From positions 1-47,497 of the forward strand of contig DAOUEN010000105.1 of the NCBI GenBank assembly GCA_034430415.1: 47,497 nt of DNA, written 5' to 3'. The notes beneath the pieces are model-generated. The model did no database searches. It had not been told where the DNA came from and saw only the letters and a list, made by a program, of their open reading frames with translations. Both the position numbers and the translations under genes were made by a program. Source of the DNA: JADFUZ01 sp034430415. GTDB taxonomy: Bacteria; Chloroflexota; Dehalococcoidia; GIF9; AB-539-J10. This document shows, in pieces, positions 15,802-24,668 of the stretch (the first letter of the stretch is position 1; the number at the start of each line of letters is the position of its first letter).

Positions 15802-17150
15802 GAGTTGACTCCGTAGGTTGTGGGGTTGGTGGCCAGCCCGATTCCGACAACAAGTCGGAGGAAGGTCCGGGTAATAACAATGGCAGTGAACATGCTCACA
15901 GCCACGCCGATGAACAGGGTCAGGGCGAAACCTCTGACCATGAACGCGCCGAAGGTGCCGCCAAGCCAGAACAGAATGATACATGCGATGAAGGTGGTGA
16001 TGTTACTATCACGGATGGCAGGCCAGGCGCGGTCGAAGCCAGTCTCAACCGCCGCACCAAGAGTGCGACCCATTCGCAGTTCCTCTTTCAATCTCTCGAA
16101 AATCAGGACGTTGGCGTCCACGGCCATGCCCAGAGATAGAATGAAGGCGGCGATGCCAGGTAGGGTCAGGGTCAACTGGGCTGAGAAGAGCTTGAAGATA
16201 GCCAGCAGAAAGGTGCCGTAGATCCCGAGGCTAAGACAGGCTATCAGACCGGGGAGGCGATAGTAGATGAGCATGAACACCAGGAGCAAAACCAGTCCGA
16301 TGCCGGCAGCCAGTATGCTCTTCCTTATGGAGTCGGCGCCTAGACTCGCGTCCACGTCCCGCTGGTCAATGATTGTGAGAGGCACGTCCAAGGCACCGGA
16401 GTTTAGCTGAATTGCCAGAGTCTCGGCTTCGCTAATGGGGATGGGGCGGTTGAAGTCGATCTGTCCTCTCTCCCTGATAACACCTTGTACTATTGGGGCC
16501 GAAATTAACTCATCGTCGAGGAAAATGGCCAGCGGCTTCTGCAGGTTGCGCCCCGTTATCTGCTCGAACAGATGTGCCCCCTCGGCATCCCATTCGAAGG
16601 CCACTAGTGGACTCCCGGAGTACTGATCCACGTCCACGGTCGCCAGTTTCAAATACTCGCCAGTGAGTATTCTCTCCTTGCCGTCTCTGCCCTCTGCTGT
16701 CGCCGGCTCGTCCTCAAACACCAAATTGCCTTTATCGTCAAGCACCGGCTGGCCATCCTCGTCGAGTTTCTGTTCCCTGAACTCAAGCAGTGCTGTCTTT
16801 CCTATGAGTGCAATCGCCTCACTGATATTCCTCACCCCGGGCAGTTGAACCAGTATCCGGTCGGCCCCCTGTCTCTGAATCGTAGGCTCGGCAGCACCGT
16901 ACTGGTTGACTCTTCTCTGGATCTTCTCTACTGCCGATGACACCGCCTGTTCATCGGTGACGGAAGGGTTCTTCTTGGACAAATCAGCCTCGTAGAGCAA
17001 TTGGCTGCCGCCCTTGAGGTCGAGGCCAAGAGTCAGCCCGTCGGGGCCAAGCAACTTGGCGTTGAAAGGTACAATTGACCATAGAGCGAAACCAGACAGG
17101 CCAAGGATGACGACAAGTAAGTAGATATTCCTCTTCTTCAATTTCTTCAA
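15798..17150 (-). CDS. secD: Protein translocase subunit SecD
   Basis: 450 residues. The N-terminal helix is followed by LTLGLDLKGGSQLLYEADL, the large extracytoplasmic domain with GAAEPTIQRQGADRILVQLPG, and the C-terminal membrane part with SLGMAVDANVLIFERLKEELR and the long conserved SecD/F helices. The predicted start is a TTG at 17150 that overlaps the cca stop (TTGA); it has no good Shine-Dalgarno, so translation is probably coupled to cca. It works with SecF as an accessory export motor. Confidence 0.95.
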   Translation of the reverse strand: MKKLKKRNIYLLVVILGLSGFALWSIVPFNAKLLGPDGLTLGLDLKGGSQLLYEADLSKKNPSVTDEQAVSSAVEKIQRRVNQYGAAEPTIQRQGADRILVQLPGVRNISEAIALIGKTALLEFREQKLDEDGQPVLDDKGNLVFEDEPATAEGRDGKERILTGEYLKLATVDVDQYSGSPLVAFEWDAEGAHLFEQITGRNLQKPLAIFLDDELISAPIVQGVIRERGQIDFNRPIPISEAETLAIQLNSGALDVPLTIIDQRDVDASLGADSIRKSILAAGIGLVLLLVFMLIYYRLPGLIACLSLGIYGTFLLAIFKLFSAQLTLTLPGIAAFILSLGMAVDANVLIFERLKEELRMGRTLGAAVETGFDRAWPAIRDSNITTFIACIILFWLGGTFGAFMVRGFALTLFIGVAVSMFTAIVITRTFLRLVVGIGLATNPTTYGVNS

Positions 17151-18700
17151 TTGACGGTACCGATAGCCTCTTGTTGTCTGTCTAACTCGTTGCGCGCCAG
17201 AGCCAGAGCTTCATCCTTACTGGTCAATTCGCCACTGGCTTGAGCCTCGGACACCACAGCCAGAAGCCTGCCGATGAGGGGTCCCGGGGGCAAGCCGAAG
17301 ATATCCATCAAGTCGTGTCCGTCAAGCAGCTTCAGGGGCAGTATCCTGGCCTGTTGTTCTTCATGCTTTGTCAGTATGTAGCGTGTTAGCTGGCAATGCT
17401 CTCGCCAGTCCTCCATCTTCACCAGGGGGCCACGGGTTGCCAGATGGTCAGCCAGGGCCAGAATTAGAATGTCGGTGCCAGCATCTCCAGTATCTCGGAA
17501 GTAGCGATATATGGCCCGTTGGGTAGGCAAACCCTCGTTTGCCATCTGTGTGGGGCGGAGGTGGTGATAGACGAGGCTTCCCACCACACTCGTCTCCTGA
17601 CGGCTAAACCTTAGCCTACTCATGATGGCCTCCGCCATAGCTGCTCCTTCTTTGGTGTGTCCCAGGAACCTTGCTCTGCCGGAATCATCGATGGTTCTCG
17701 TCCTCGGTTTGGCAATGTCGTGGAGCAGTCCTCCAAGTTTGAGCAGGGCTTTGCGATTGCTGCCTTTGGAAACCTCCTGCGAGAGGTGCTGATGTGTGGA
17801 AGCCGACCACGGTACATCGGCGAGGAGGTCCCGGCTGCCGTGTTCCCAGTTGCCTTCCCCGAGCAGGAATTCGAGCGCAGCCACTGTCTGAAGCGAATGG
17901 TCGAAGACGTCCCAGAAATGGACAGTCGGTTGTGTCACCCCCTTGCCTTCGGCGAGTTCCGGAATCAGGGTTGGAAGCACATTGAGCTCGTCAAGATAAC
18001 CGAGGTAACGAGCGCTTCGGGGCACGTTGAGCAGCCGAAGCAGTTCATCCCTGATTCTCTCACCTGGAGTCCTGACGATGCATTGAGAATAGCGGCGGAT
18101 TAGCTCTTCTGTTGTGGGCTCCACGCTGAAGTCAAGTTCAGCCGCCAGCCTTACCCCGCGTAGCAGTCGAGCGGGGTCAGCATCAAACACTCCTTCGCTT
18201 ACCGCCCGCAGTATACCGTTTCTTAGATCTCCTTCTCCGGAGAACGGGTCAATGAGCTTTAATGGAATTCGCCTCTCATCCGTTTCTGCTGCAGCTGCGG
18301 CGGCAAACTGGCCCAGTTCGACAGCCATGGCGTCTATGGTGAAATCGCGGCGCGCAAGGTCAGATTCAATACTGTGGGAGAAGGAGGCAAAGTCGAGGTG
18401 CCACTCTGCCCGGCCAGTCTCTTGGCGTTGTAATGAAGCCCTCTGCTCTTGCTCGCATACTACAACCCTGGCTATCGAGTTGGTGTCATCGAGCAGAACA
18501 GGTCTGCCCTGCAGGGCCTGGGCTGCCTCCCGAGCTACGCTCATGGCGTCTTGGTCAACAGCTATGTCGACATCGCCGGTCTGCTTGCCAAGGAGCCAAT
18601 CACGGATGAAGCCGCCAACAATGTAGCCTTGATATCCTTTCCGGTCTAGCAATTGAGAAACCTTGTCTAGGATGACGATGACTGGTCTGGGAAAAGGCAT
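17147..18700 (-). CDS. cca: CCA tRNA nucleotidyltransferase / poly(A) polymerase family with HD domain
   Basis: 517 residues. The class II nucleotidyltransferase head holds GGFIRDWLLGKQTGDVDIAV (residues 28-47) with the DxD metal ligands, RRDFTIDAMAVEL, and the RNA-binding block DADPARLLRGVRLAAEL. An HD phosphohydrolase domain with LLHDIAKPRTRT follows in the middle. Such enzymes add CCA to, or repair, tRNA 3' ends; HD members may also have phosphatase activity. Whether this one adds CC, A or all three cannot be decided. It is first in an operon with secD and secF. Its ATG lies 8 nt after a perfect TATAAT, predicting a near-leaderless mRNA. Confidence 0.9.
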   Translation of the reverse strand: MPFPRPVIVILDKVSQLLDRKGYQGYIVGGFIRDWLLGKQTGDVDIAVDQDAMSVAREAAQALQGRPVLLDDTNSIARVVVCEQEQRASLQRQETGRAEWHLDFASFSHSIESDLARRDFTIDAMAVELGQFAAAAAAETDERRIPLKLIDPFSGEGDLRNGILRAVSEGVFDADPARLLRGVRLAAELDFSVEPTTEELIRRYSQCIVRTPGERIRDELLRLLNVPRSARYLGYLDELNVLPTLIPELAEGKGVTQPTVHFWDVFDHSLQTVAALEFLLGEGNWEHGSRDLLADVPWSASTHQHLSQEVSKGSNRKALLKLGGLLHDIAKPRTRTIDDSGRARFLGHTKEGAAMAEAIMSRLRFSRQETSVVGSLVYHHLRPTQMANEGLPTQRAIYRYFRDTGDAGTDILILALADHLATRGPLVKMEDWREHCQLTRYILTKHEEQQARILPLKLLDGHDLMDIFGLPPGPLIGRLLAVVSEAQASGELTSKDEALALARNELDRQQEAIGTVN

Positions 18701-18708
18701 TGAGCGTG

Positions 18709-18737
18709 ATTATAGCTTGAAGTAGCACTCATTGTAA
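18709..18737 (-). promoter_or_regulatory. Promoter for cca-secD-secF, probable leaderless start
   Basis: On the minus strand TTACAA and a perfect TATAAT are separated by 17 bp. The -10 ends 8 nt before the cca ATG, so the leader would be only 0-2 nt. No Shine-Dalgarno is visible. Confidence 0.55.
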
Positions 18738-18757
18738 AGGCCGCTGTCAGGGATAGC

Positions 18758-20263
18758 TCACCTGTGGCTGTTGTACTTGCTGATTGCGGCGATAGCCCTG
18801 GCGGCGCGCTCCATGGTAGGAAAGGTGGGTATGGAAGCCTGCAGAAGCCTTTGCTCCAGGCTGAGGCGTTCCGCCTCGGCAGATCCGGGCGGCAACACAA
18901 TTATGAGGGGTTTACTGTGCGCGCGTCCCAGGCGCACGAAGAAGTCGTTTATCCTCTCCAGTTCGGCCGAGGAGGAATACGACAGGAAGGTATCCAGGTC
19001 TTCCTGGACTATCATGGCTTCAATGACGGGGTCTTCTATCACCAGTTCTATGGCTTGGGACAAAGCCATGGGGTCACGATTCGGTGCTTGGCTTACGTCA
19101 ACGGGGTTGCGAAGAATGCTGCCCACTTCTCCGAGGAGCTCTGTTAGCGCTTCCCTTGTCCGCTGGGAAAGAGGCGGCATATCAAGCCCGGTCTCAGTAC
19201 AACTGTCGCTGGCAGACACGGAAATGCCGCCGCCACCATCAGCCAATCCTCCGACGATGGCCACGTTGTTGCCTTTCCAGCGCCCAAGATCCTGGAAGAT
19301 AAGTAGGGCATCGCTCAGTTCCTCTAGACCATGCACCTCTATTGCGCCAGCCTGTTTCAGCATTGCAGCCCAAACGGCCGCCGAGCTGGCTAGCGAGCCA
19401 GTGTGGGACGTAGCTGCCTGGGCGCCGACCTCGGTTCTCCCCCCTTTCCAGACGATTACAGGCTTGGCTTTGGCCACTTCCTTAACGGTCTGGAACAGGC
19501 GACGTCCGTCTCTTGTGCCTTCGAGGTACGCGCTAATGACCGAGGTTTTCGTGTCGGCCGCCAGGTACTGGAGGAAGTCACTGGCGTCCAGGTCAATGCC
19601 GTTGCCAAAGCTGACGATCTTGCTGAAGTTGATGTGGCGAGCTATCCCGATCTCCGCCAGTTTAGCAGCGATGCCACCACTTTGTGAGATAAAGCCTAAA
19701 GAACCGCTTGTGCCAAGTTTCCCTAGGGGAGATGGACCGAGGGGTATCCGGTTTTCCGGGCAGTACACGCCGATGCAGTTGGGGCCTATGATGCGAATAC
19801 CATTCTGCCTGGCCTTCTTCACCATTTGCGCTTCTATCTCTCGCCCGTCCGTCGTGCCTGTCTCGCTGAACCCGGCGGTGAAGAACTGGATTGCCTTCAC
19901 CTTCTTGACGGCACAGTCGTCGAGCAGCGCCAGTACAGACTGTCTGGGGACAGAGGCGACCACATAGTCAACTTCGCCAGGAACTGCTCTCAGGCTGGGA
20001 GAAATCTCCAGTCCCGAGAGCGTGCCACCACCGGAGCTAACGGGATAGACCCGCCCCTCGAATCCGGCAGCAAGCAATCCCCTGACCCACTTCGAGCCCG
20101 CTTTGCTCTCGTTAGCTGAGGCACCGACAACGGCAATGGATCTCGGATAGAAGATAGGGTGGAATTCCTCAAGTAGCACGGCCAATAGTCTATCAGACCG
20201 TCGGGCGTTTGATAAGACGGTGGAAGAAGAGCGTGCGAGGTCTTTGACACCTGGTTGAGACAT
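18758..20263 (-). CDS. ADP-forming acyl-CoA synthetase, alpha-type subunit
   Basis: 501 residues: a CoA-binding Rossmann domain (SIAVVGAS near residue 42, GPNCIGVY near 170) followed by two succinyl-CoA-ligase-like domains. FISQSGG and the SHTGSLA motif are present; the histidine of SHTG is the phosphorylated residue in characterised archaeal enzymes of this type. The reaction is acyl-CoA + ADP + Pi = acid + CoA + ATP, but it needs an ATP-grasp beta subunit, and a candidate lies at 22773-23453. The N-terminal ~35 residues are extra and no Shine-Dalgarno is seen at the ATG, so the start may be later. Divergent from a second alpha-type gene 47 bp away. Confidence 0.85.
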   Translation of the reverse strand: MSQPGVKDLARSSSTVLSNARRSDRLLAVLLEEFHPIFYPRSIAVVGASANESKAGSKWVRGLLAAGFEGRVYPVSSGGGTLSGLEISPSLRAVPGEVDYVVASVPRQSVLALLDDCAVKKVKAIQFFTAGFSETGTTDGREIEAQMVKKARQNGIRIIGPNCIGVYCPENRIPLGPSPLGKLGTSGSLGFISQSGGIAAKLAEIGIARHINFSKIVSFGNGIDLDASDFLQYLAADTKTSVISAYLEGTRDGRRLFQTVKEVAKAKPVIVWKGGRTEVGAQAATSHTGSLASSAAVWAAMLKQAGAIEVHGLEELSDALLIFQDLGRWKGNNVAIVGGLADGGGGISVSASDSCTETGLDMPPLSQRTREALTELLGEVGSILRNPVDVSQAPNRDPMALSQAIELVIEDPVIEAMIVQEDLDTFLSYSSSAELERINDFFVRLGRAHSKPLIIVLPPGSAEAERLSLEQRLLQASIPTFPTMERAARAIAAISKYNSHR

Positions 20264-20310
20264 AGTCTATATTTGGGTGTTTGAGCCGAAAGGAGGTAGG
20301 TGGCGGACTC

Positions 20311-21696
20311 ATGGGTATTGTGGAGCAACTGAAGCAATTCCTGGAACCCCAGTCGGTTGCCATAATTGGAGCCTCGCGAAGTACTGGAGAGGGATCGTAC
20401 AACGTCCTGGAGAACTTGCTTGGCTACGGATACCAGGGGAGAGTCTATCCCGTGAACCCTAACGCGAACGAGATTCTGGGGGTCAAGACTTATTCTAGGG
20501 TCGGAGAACTCCCCGAAAAGGTAGACCTGGCGATTGTCAGCCTCCCCAGGTCTCTGGTTCCGAGGATGGTGAAGGAATGCATTGAGGAAGGTATTTCGGC
20601 CATGACAATAGTCACGCAGGGCTTTCGTGATGCTGACGACGATGAGGGCAAGCGACTACAGGAGGAAATAGACCACCTTGTGGAGGGGAGCGGAGTCAGG
20701 GTACTCGGTCCCAACACCTTCGGCACGGCTAATGCTCACATCAAGTTCAGCTCGTCCTTCATCAAGACGACAATGGCCGAACTACCTGTTGGCCTGATTT
20801 GTCAGACCGGGGCCTTCTTCGTTGGTTTCGGTGATCTGAAACTGCTGGGCAAGGGAGTCGATGTGGGGGACGCGTGCGATGTGGATGCTGCCGATGCGCT
20901 GGAGTACTTCGAGCAGGATGAGGAGACGAAAGTCATCGCCCTGCATATTGAGGGGGTGAGGGATGGGAGGCGGTTCCTGAAGGCGGTGAGCCGTGTGGCT
21001 GAAAAGAAGCCAGTAGTCGCTCTCAAGACTGGGAGGAGCAAGTCGGCGGCGAGAGCCGTCCAGTCACATACAGGCTCGCTGGCCGGCAGGGATGAAGTAT
21101 GGGACACAGCGCTGAGGTCCTCTGGGGTTATCAGGACGACTGACATTGAGGATTTCTGTGACGCCATAATGGCGTTCTGCGTGCTGCCGCAGATGCGAGG
21201 GAGGAGAGTGGGCATCACTACCTATACGGGCGGGTTCGGCATCATGGGGGTGGACGCTTGCGAAAGATGTGGCTTGGAGATGGCGGAGTTGTCCCCTACG
21301 ACTATTGGAGAACTGAGTGCCCTTTCGCCTCCGTGGCTGGCTGTAGGCAATCCGCTGGACATCTGGCCGGGAAACATGATTTCAGGACATCCCCTGTCGC
21401 AGATGGAAGAGGCGGCTGTGAAAAGTCTCCTCGCCGATCCAGAGGTTGACGCGGTGCTCTGCATATTTGCCGCCTACAAGCCCGCGTTGCACTTCGAACT
21501 CCGCCAGATCGTGGAAGAAGCGGCAGAGAGCCACCCCGAGAAACCTGTGGTCTTCTACATCTATGGCCCCTTCTACGAAGAGGTGAAGAAGGGACTGGAG
21601 GCTACGGGAAGGACACGAGTCTTTTCCAGTTTCGACAGGGCCGCATGCGCCCTGGGCCATGTCGCCAGTTACTCTGGGTTCTCCCAGAAGCGCTGA
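20311..21696 (+). CDS. ADP-forming acyl-CoA synthetase, second alpha-type subunit
   Basis: 461 residues of the same architecture as the divergent neighbour: CoA-binding domain (VAIIGASRSTG near residue 18, GPNTFGTAN), ligase domains, and SHTGSLAG with the phospho-histidine. The FISQSGG-like segment is altered to LICQTGAFF, and sequence identity with the neighbour is moderate, so it may have a different acyl specificity. The ATG at 20311 is preferred to the TTG at 20281, which precedes the AAAGGAGGTA ribosome site. It has no ATP-grasp domain of its own. Confidence 0.85.
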   Translation: MGIVEQLKQFLEPQSVAIIGASRSTGEGSYNVLENLLGYGYQGRVYPVNPNANEILGVKTYSRVGELPEKVDLAIVSLPRSLVPRMVKECIEEGISAMTIVTQGFRDADDDEGKRLQEEIDHLVEGSGVRVLGPNTFGTANAHIKFSSSFIKTTMAELPVGLICQTGAFFVGFGDLKLLGKGVDVGDACDVDAADALEYFEQDEETKVIALHIEGVRDGRRFLKAVSRVAEKKPVVALKTGRSKSAARAVQSHTGSLAGRDEVWDTALRSSGVIRTTDIEDFCDAIMAFCVLPQMRGRRVGITTYTGGFGIMGVDACERCGLEMAELSPTTIGELSALSPPWLAVGNPLDIWPGNMISGHPLSQMEEAAVKSLLADPEVDAVLCIFAAYKPALHFELRQIVEEAAESHPEKPVVFYIYGPFYEEVKKGLEATGRTRVFSSFDRAACALGHVASYSGFSQKR

Positions 21697-21741
21697 GACC
21701 CTGCTTGGTGTGAAGGGTTGCGTCTGGCAGAGGGCCTAATC

Positions 21742-22722
21742 CTACGGCTGAGATTGAAAAGACTTCTGCAAGCGCTGGCATATCAACTCGGCTTCCCTGA
21801 TGGTGCTGTCGATGATCTCCTGCACCGTTGGTATTCCTCTGACGAGTCCGGTCACCTGTCCGCAGTGCATTACGCCGGCGTCCAGATCGCCTGTGTCAAA
21901 TAGCTCCTTCTCTTTCAACCCGCTTATTATGGGAAGCAACTCTTCCAACGAAGCACCATCATGCTCCATCCCAGCAGTGGTCTCTGCCGCCTTGTTTCTT
22001 ATCACTCTGGCGGTGTTTCGGATGGATTGTTCGATGAGCATGGTGTTGGTCTCCTTTGCCGCTACCATCCATTCCTTCACCTTGGGGTGAGCTGGGCTTT
22101 CCTTGCTCGCCATGAACCTGGTGCCCATCAGCACTCCCTCAGCACCCAAGGCCAGCGCAGCGGCTAATCCCCGGCCATCGCCGAATCCGCCAGCGGCAAT
22201 GACGGGTATGTTCACTGTGTCCACTGCGCGGGGTATGAGAATCAGCGAGCTTACTTCATCCAGGCCTATGTGGCCGCCTCCTTCACAACCGACAACAATT
22301 ACGGCGTCTGCCCCTATCCTTTCCGCGGTTTGAGCAAACCTTACGGCAGGGACCTTGTGTATCACCTTCACGCCGCCGTCCTTGAATTGCTTCATGTAAG
22401 GTTCCGGGCTTTGTCCCGACGTCTCGGCGACCTTGACTCCTTCCTCAATAACCACGTCAATGTACTTCTCGATACCTTCTGCGGGTCTCGTCATGGGAAA
22501 GATAGGGAAATTGACCCCAAAAGGCCTATCGGTGAGGCCCTTCGTCTTTCGGATCTCGCTACGTAGTTCGCTGGCTGTGGAGAAGCTGATCGAGGACAGA
22601 ACCCCCAGCCCACCGGCATTGGATACGGCTGCGGCCAATTCTGCCCTAGCTAGCCAGATGATACCCCCCTGGATGATGGGATGTTGAATGCGCAGCATTT
22701 CCGTGATTCTGGTATTGAACAT
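21742..22722 (-). CDS. Nitronate monooxygenase / 2-nitropropane dioxygenase family flavoprotein
   Basis: 326 residues, a TIM-barrel FMN enzyme. Family blocks are HPIIQGGIIWLARAELAAAVSNAGGLG at the start, GCEGGGHIG (FMN phosphate loop), IPVIAAGGFGDGRG and GVLMGTRFMASKES. Members oxidise nitronates; related proteins act as enoyl reductases (FabK) or have unknown substrates. The ATG at 22722 is chosen because AAGGAGG precedes it by four bases; an upstream ATG lacks a site. It lies 50 bp downstream of the beta-subunit gene on the same strand, so co-transcription is likely. Confidence 0.88.
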   Translation of the reverse strand: MFNTRITEMLRIQHPIIQGGIIWLARAELAAAVSNAGGLGVLSSISFSTASELRSEIRKTKGLTDRPFGVNFPIFPMTRPAEGIEKYIDVVIEEGVKVAETSGQSPEPYMKQFKDGGVKVIHKVPAVRFAQTAERIGADAVIVVGCEGGGHIGLDEVSSLILIPRAVDTVNIPVIAAGGFGDGRGLAAALALGAEGVLMGTRFMASKESPAHPKVKEWMVAAKETNTMLIEQSIRNTARVIRNKAAETTAGMEHDGASLEELLPIISGLKEKELFDTGDLDAGVMHCGQVTGLVRGIPTVQEIIDSTIREAELICQRLQKSFQSQP

Positions 22723-22772
22723 GGCGCCTCCTTGGGCTATTCTGCTCAAGTCTGGGATAGGCTCGTCGGTCG

Positions 22773-23453
22773 CTACGAGGCCAACACTACCCTGGCGTCA
22801 ACAGCCACCGCCTTGTTCTCGTAGGCGAACACGGGATTCAGGTCGAGCTCCCTTATTTGTGGATTGCGTTCTATGAACTGGGATACCTTGACTATCAACT
22901 CCTCCAGAGCGGGAACACTGGCTGGCTTCTGGCCTCTGAAGCCAGCCAATATGGGGTAGCCCTTTATCTCGCTGACCATCTCTGCAGCGTCTCTTCTGGT
23001 AACGGGGACTATTCTGAAGGAGACGTCTTTCAGTATCTCAACCAGCACGCCGCCAAGGCCAAACATGATCACGGGTCCGAACTGGGGGTCCGTGCTCATT
23101 CCGATGATCACCTCGATTCCGGGCGGAGCCATAGGCTGCACCGATATGCCCTGGATCGCAGCCTGGGGATGTCTTTGCCTGACCGATGACATAATATCAC
23201 TGTAGGCTCTGCCAACCTGGGTGCTGTTGCCCAGTCCCAGTCTAACACCGCCAGAGTCGCTCTTGTGAATCACGTCCGCGGAGATTACTTTCAGCACCAC
23301 AGGAAAACCGAGTTCCTTGCCCATTGAGACGGCCTGCTTCTTCGTCGTTGCCAGCCTAGCTTCGACGACAGGAATGCCAGCCCTCTTCAGAAGCTCCTTG
23401 GATTCGATCTCGGTCAGGAATCTTGTTTGATCCACCGTCTGATTTTGTACCAT
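22773..23453 (-). CDS. ADP-forming acyl-CoA synthetase, beta subunit (ATP-grasp)
   Basis: 226 residues, about the size of stand-alone beta subunits of archaeal acetyl-CoA synthetase (ADP-forming). It shows the ATP-grasp_5 pattern: LLKRAGIPVV near the N-terminus, FPVVLKVISADVIHKSDSGGVRLGL for nucleotide binding, VIMFGLGGVLVEILKDVSFRIVP, and the closing IRELDLNPVFAYE with metal-binding residues. It should partner one or both alpha-type subunits encoded at 18.8 and 20.3 kb, giving substrate-level ATP formation from acyl-CoAs. The start has GGGGGAG upstream. A TAAAAT -10 lies at 23500-23505. Confidence 0.85.
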   Translation of the reverse strand: MVQNQTVDQTRFLTEIESKELLKRAGIPVVEARLATTKKQAVSMGKELGFPVVLKVISADVIHKSDSGGVRLGLGNSTQVGRAYSDIMSSVRQRHPQAAIQGISVQPMAPPGIEVIIGMSTDPQFGPVIMFGLGGVLVEILKDVSFRIVPVTRRDAAEMVSEIKGYPILAGFRGQKPASVPALEELIVKVSQFIERNPQIRELDLNPVFAYENKAVAVDARVVLAS

Positions 23454-23499
23454 TGCCTGTCTCCCCCTTCTATTGCGTCAGGGTATCTCTCCGGTGCCT

Positions 23500-23505
23500 A
23501 TTTTA
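23500..23505 (-). promoter_or_regulatory. Probable -10 element for the beta-subunit gene
   Basis: TAAAAT on the minus strand lies about 46 nt before the ATG, embedded in GGCTAAAATAG, the same 11-mer found at the -10 of the small coiled-coil gene. No convincing -35 is seen. Confidence 0.35.
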
Positions 23506-23516
23506 GCCCATCGTGT

Positions 23517-23543
23517 GGCTTTTTCCTAGAATAAGGAAGAGCC
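23517..23543 (-). terminator. Possible terminator after pdxA2
   Basis: GGCTCTTCCT and AGGAAAAAGCC (minus strand) form an imperfect 10-bp stem with a 6-nt loop. It lies about 120 nt after the pdxA2 stop and just before the next promoter. No uridine tract follows. Confidence 0.35.
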
Positions 23544-23665
23544 TGATCGCCCCAGCACTCATAGTTTCCTCTGTCTTGTTTCCTGGGACAAACCTGGAGA
23601 GGGTAGAGCAGCAACAGAACACGGGCCATGATGAATTCGAGTGGATGGAACAGCCACTTGGAGCG

Positions 23666-24667
23666 TCAGTTGTGGCGACACATCAATGCCGCAAGTTTTA
23701 TGGACTCAATCATGCTCTGAGGGCGGGCGGTGCCTTTCCCTGCCTTGCCAAACACTGTCCCATGGTCCACAGAAGTCCTTGTGATTGGCAGGCCCAGCGT
23801 GACATTTACGCCTCTGTCAAAGCCAACCATCTTCACGGGTATGTGTCCCTGGTCGTGGTACATTGCGATGGCGGCATCGAATTCCCCATTCGAAGCTCGG
23901 AGGAAGGTGGTGTCTGGAGGGAGCGGGCCTGTGACATTCAATCCCAGTCTTCGGGCCGCCTCTATTGCAGGCAGTATCTGTTCTTTCTCCTCGCTGCCGA
24001 ACAGTCCTCCCTCGCCTGCATGTGGGTTGAGCCCTGCTACCACCAGCCGAGGCTCCGGGACTCTCATCTTCTGTGCTGCCTCATTGCTCAAGTCCAGCAC
24101 ACGTAGGATGCGGTCCTTGGTCACCAAGTCGCAGGCCTCCCGCAGTGAAACGTGGGTTGTTACATGTGCGATGCGCAGACTCCCCGCCACCAGCATCATG
24201 ACCACCTCATCTGCTCCACACAGGTGAGCCAGGATTTCAGTATGACCGGAGTATTTGTATCCTGCTCTGTTCAATGCCTCCTTGTTAAGGGGAGCGGTGA
24301 CCACGGCGTCTATCTCTCTAGCCAGCGCCAGCCCGGTCGCTCTTTCCACGCAGGCGTAGGCTGCTTTCCCACCCCTGGGATCAACCCGTCCGCGTACCAG
24401 TGTCTCCAAGTCAACGTTCCCCAGGTCGATGACTTCGATAACCCCGGGACGAAACATCGCCTCATCTATGTCGCTGACGGCCCTGATTTCGGCCGGAATC
24501 TCCACTATCCGGGCTGCTGCGCGCATCACGGCGGCATCGCCAACGACTACAGCCCTACACAGGCCAGCGACCTCGTCCGAGAACAGTGCCTTGACTATGA
24601 TCTCTGGGCCGGCGCCGGTGGGATCGCCCATTGTTATGCCGAGTACAGGTGTGCCCTCTTGTGCCAC
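23666..24667 (-). CDS. pdxA2: PdxA family dehydrogenase, probable PdxA2 (four-carbon sugar-acid phosphate dehydrogenase)
   Basis: 333 residues from a GTG preceded by GGAAAGGA. PdxA-family blocks are present: ITMGDPTGAGPEI at the N-terminus, the metal histidines in KYSGHTEILAHL and YHDQGHIPVKMVGFDRGVNVTLGLP, and TSVDHGTVF. True PdxA makes pyridoxal phosphate, while PdxA2 oxidatively decarboxylates D-threonate or D-erythronate 4-phosphate to dihydroxyacetone phosphate. The gene starts one base after the stop of a DUF1537-type kinase, the known partner of PdxA2, and no other vitamin B6 gene is near. The PdxA2 role is therefore inferred from context. Confidence 0.82.
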   Translation of the reverse strand: MAQEGTPVLGITMGDPTGAGPEIIVKALFSDEVAGLCRAVVVGDAAVMRAAARIVEIPAEIRAVSDIDEAMFRPGVIEVIDLGNVDLETLVRGRVDPRGGKAAYACVERATGLALAREIDAVVTAPLNKEALNRAGYKYSGHTEILAHLCGADEVVMMLVAGSLRIAHVTTHVSLREACDLVTKDRILRVLDLSNEAAQKMRVPEPRLVVAGLNPHAGEGGLFGSEEKEQILPAIEAARRLGLNVTGPLPPDTTFLRASNGEFDAAIAMYHDQGHIPVKMVGFDRGVNVTLGLPITRTSVDHGTVFGKAGKGTARPQSMIESIKLAALMCRHN

Positions 24668-24668
24668 G

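Noticed and set aside
18771..19967. Open frame of 398 codons on the plus strand
   Set aside because: It is exactly antisense to the acyl-CoA synthetase alpha gene, serine/arginine-rich, and without known motifs.
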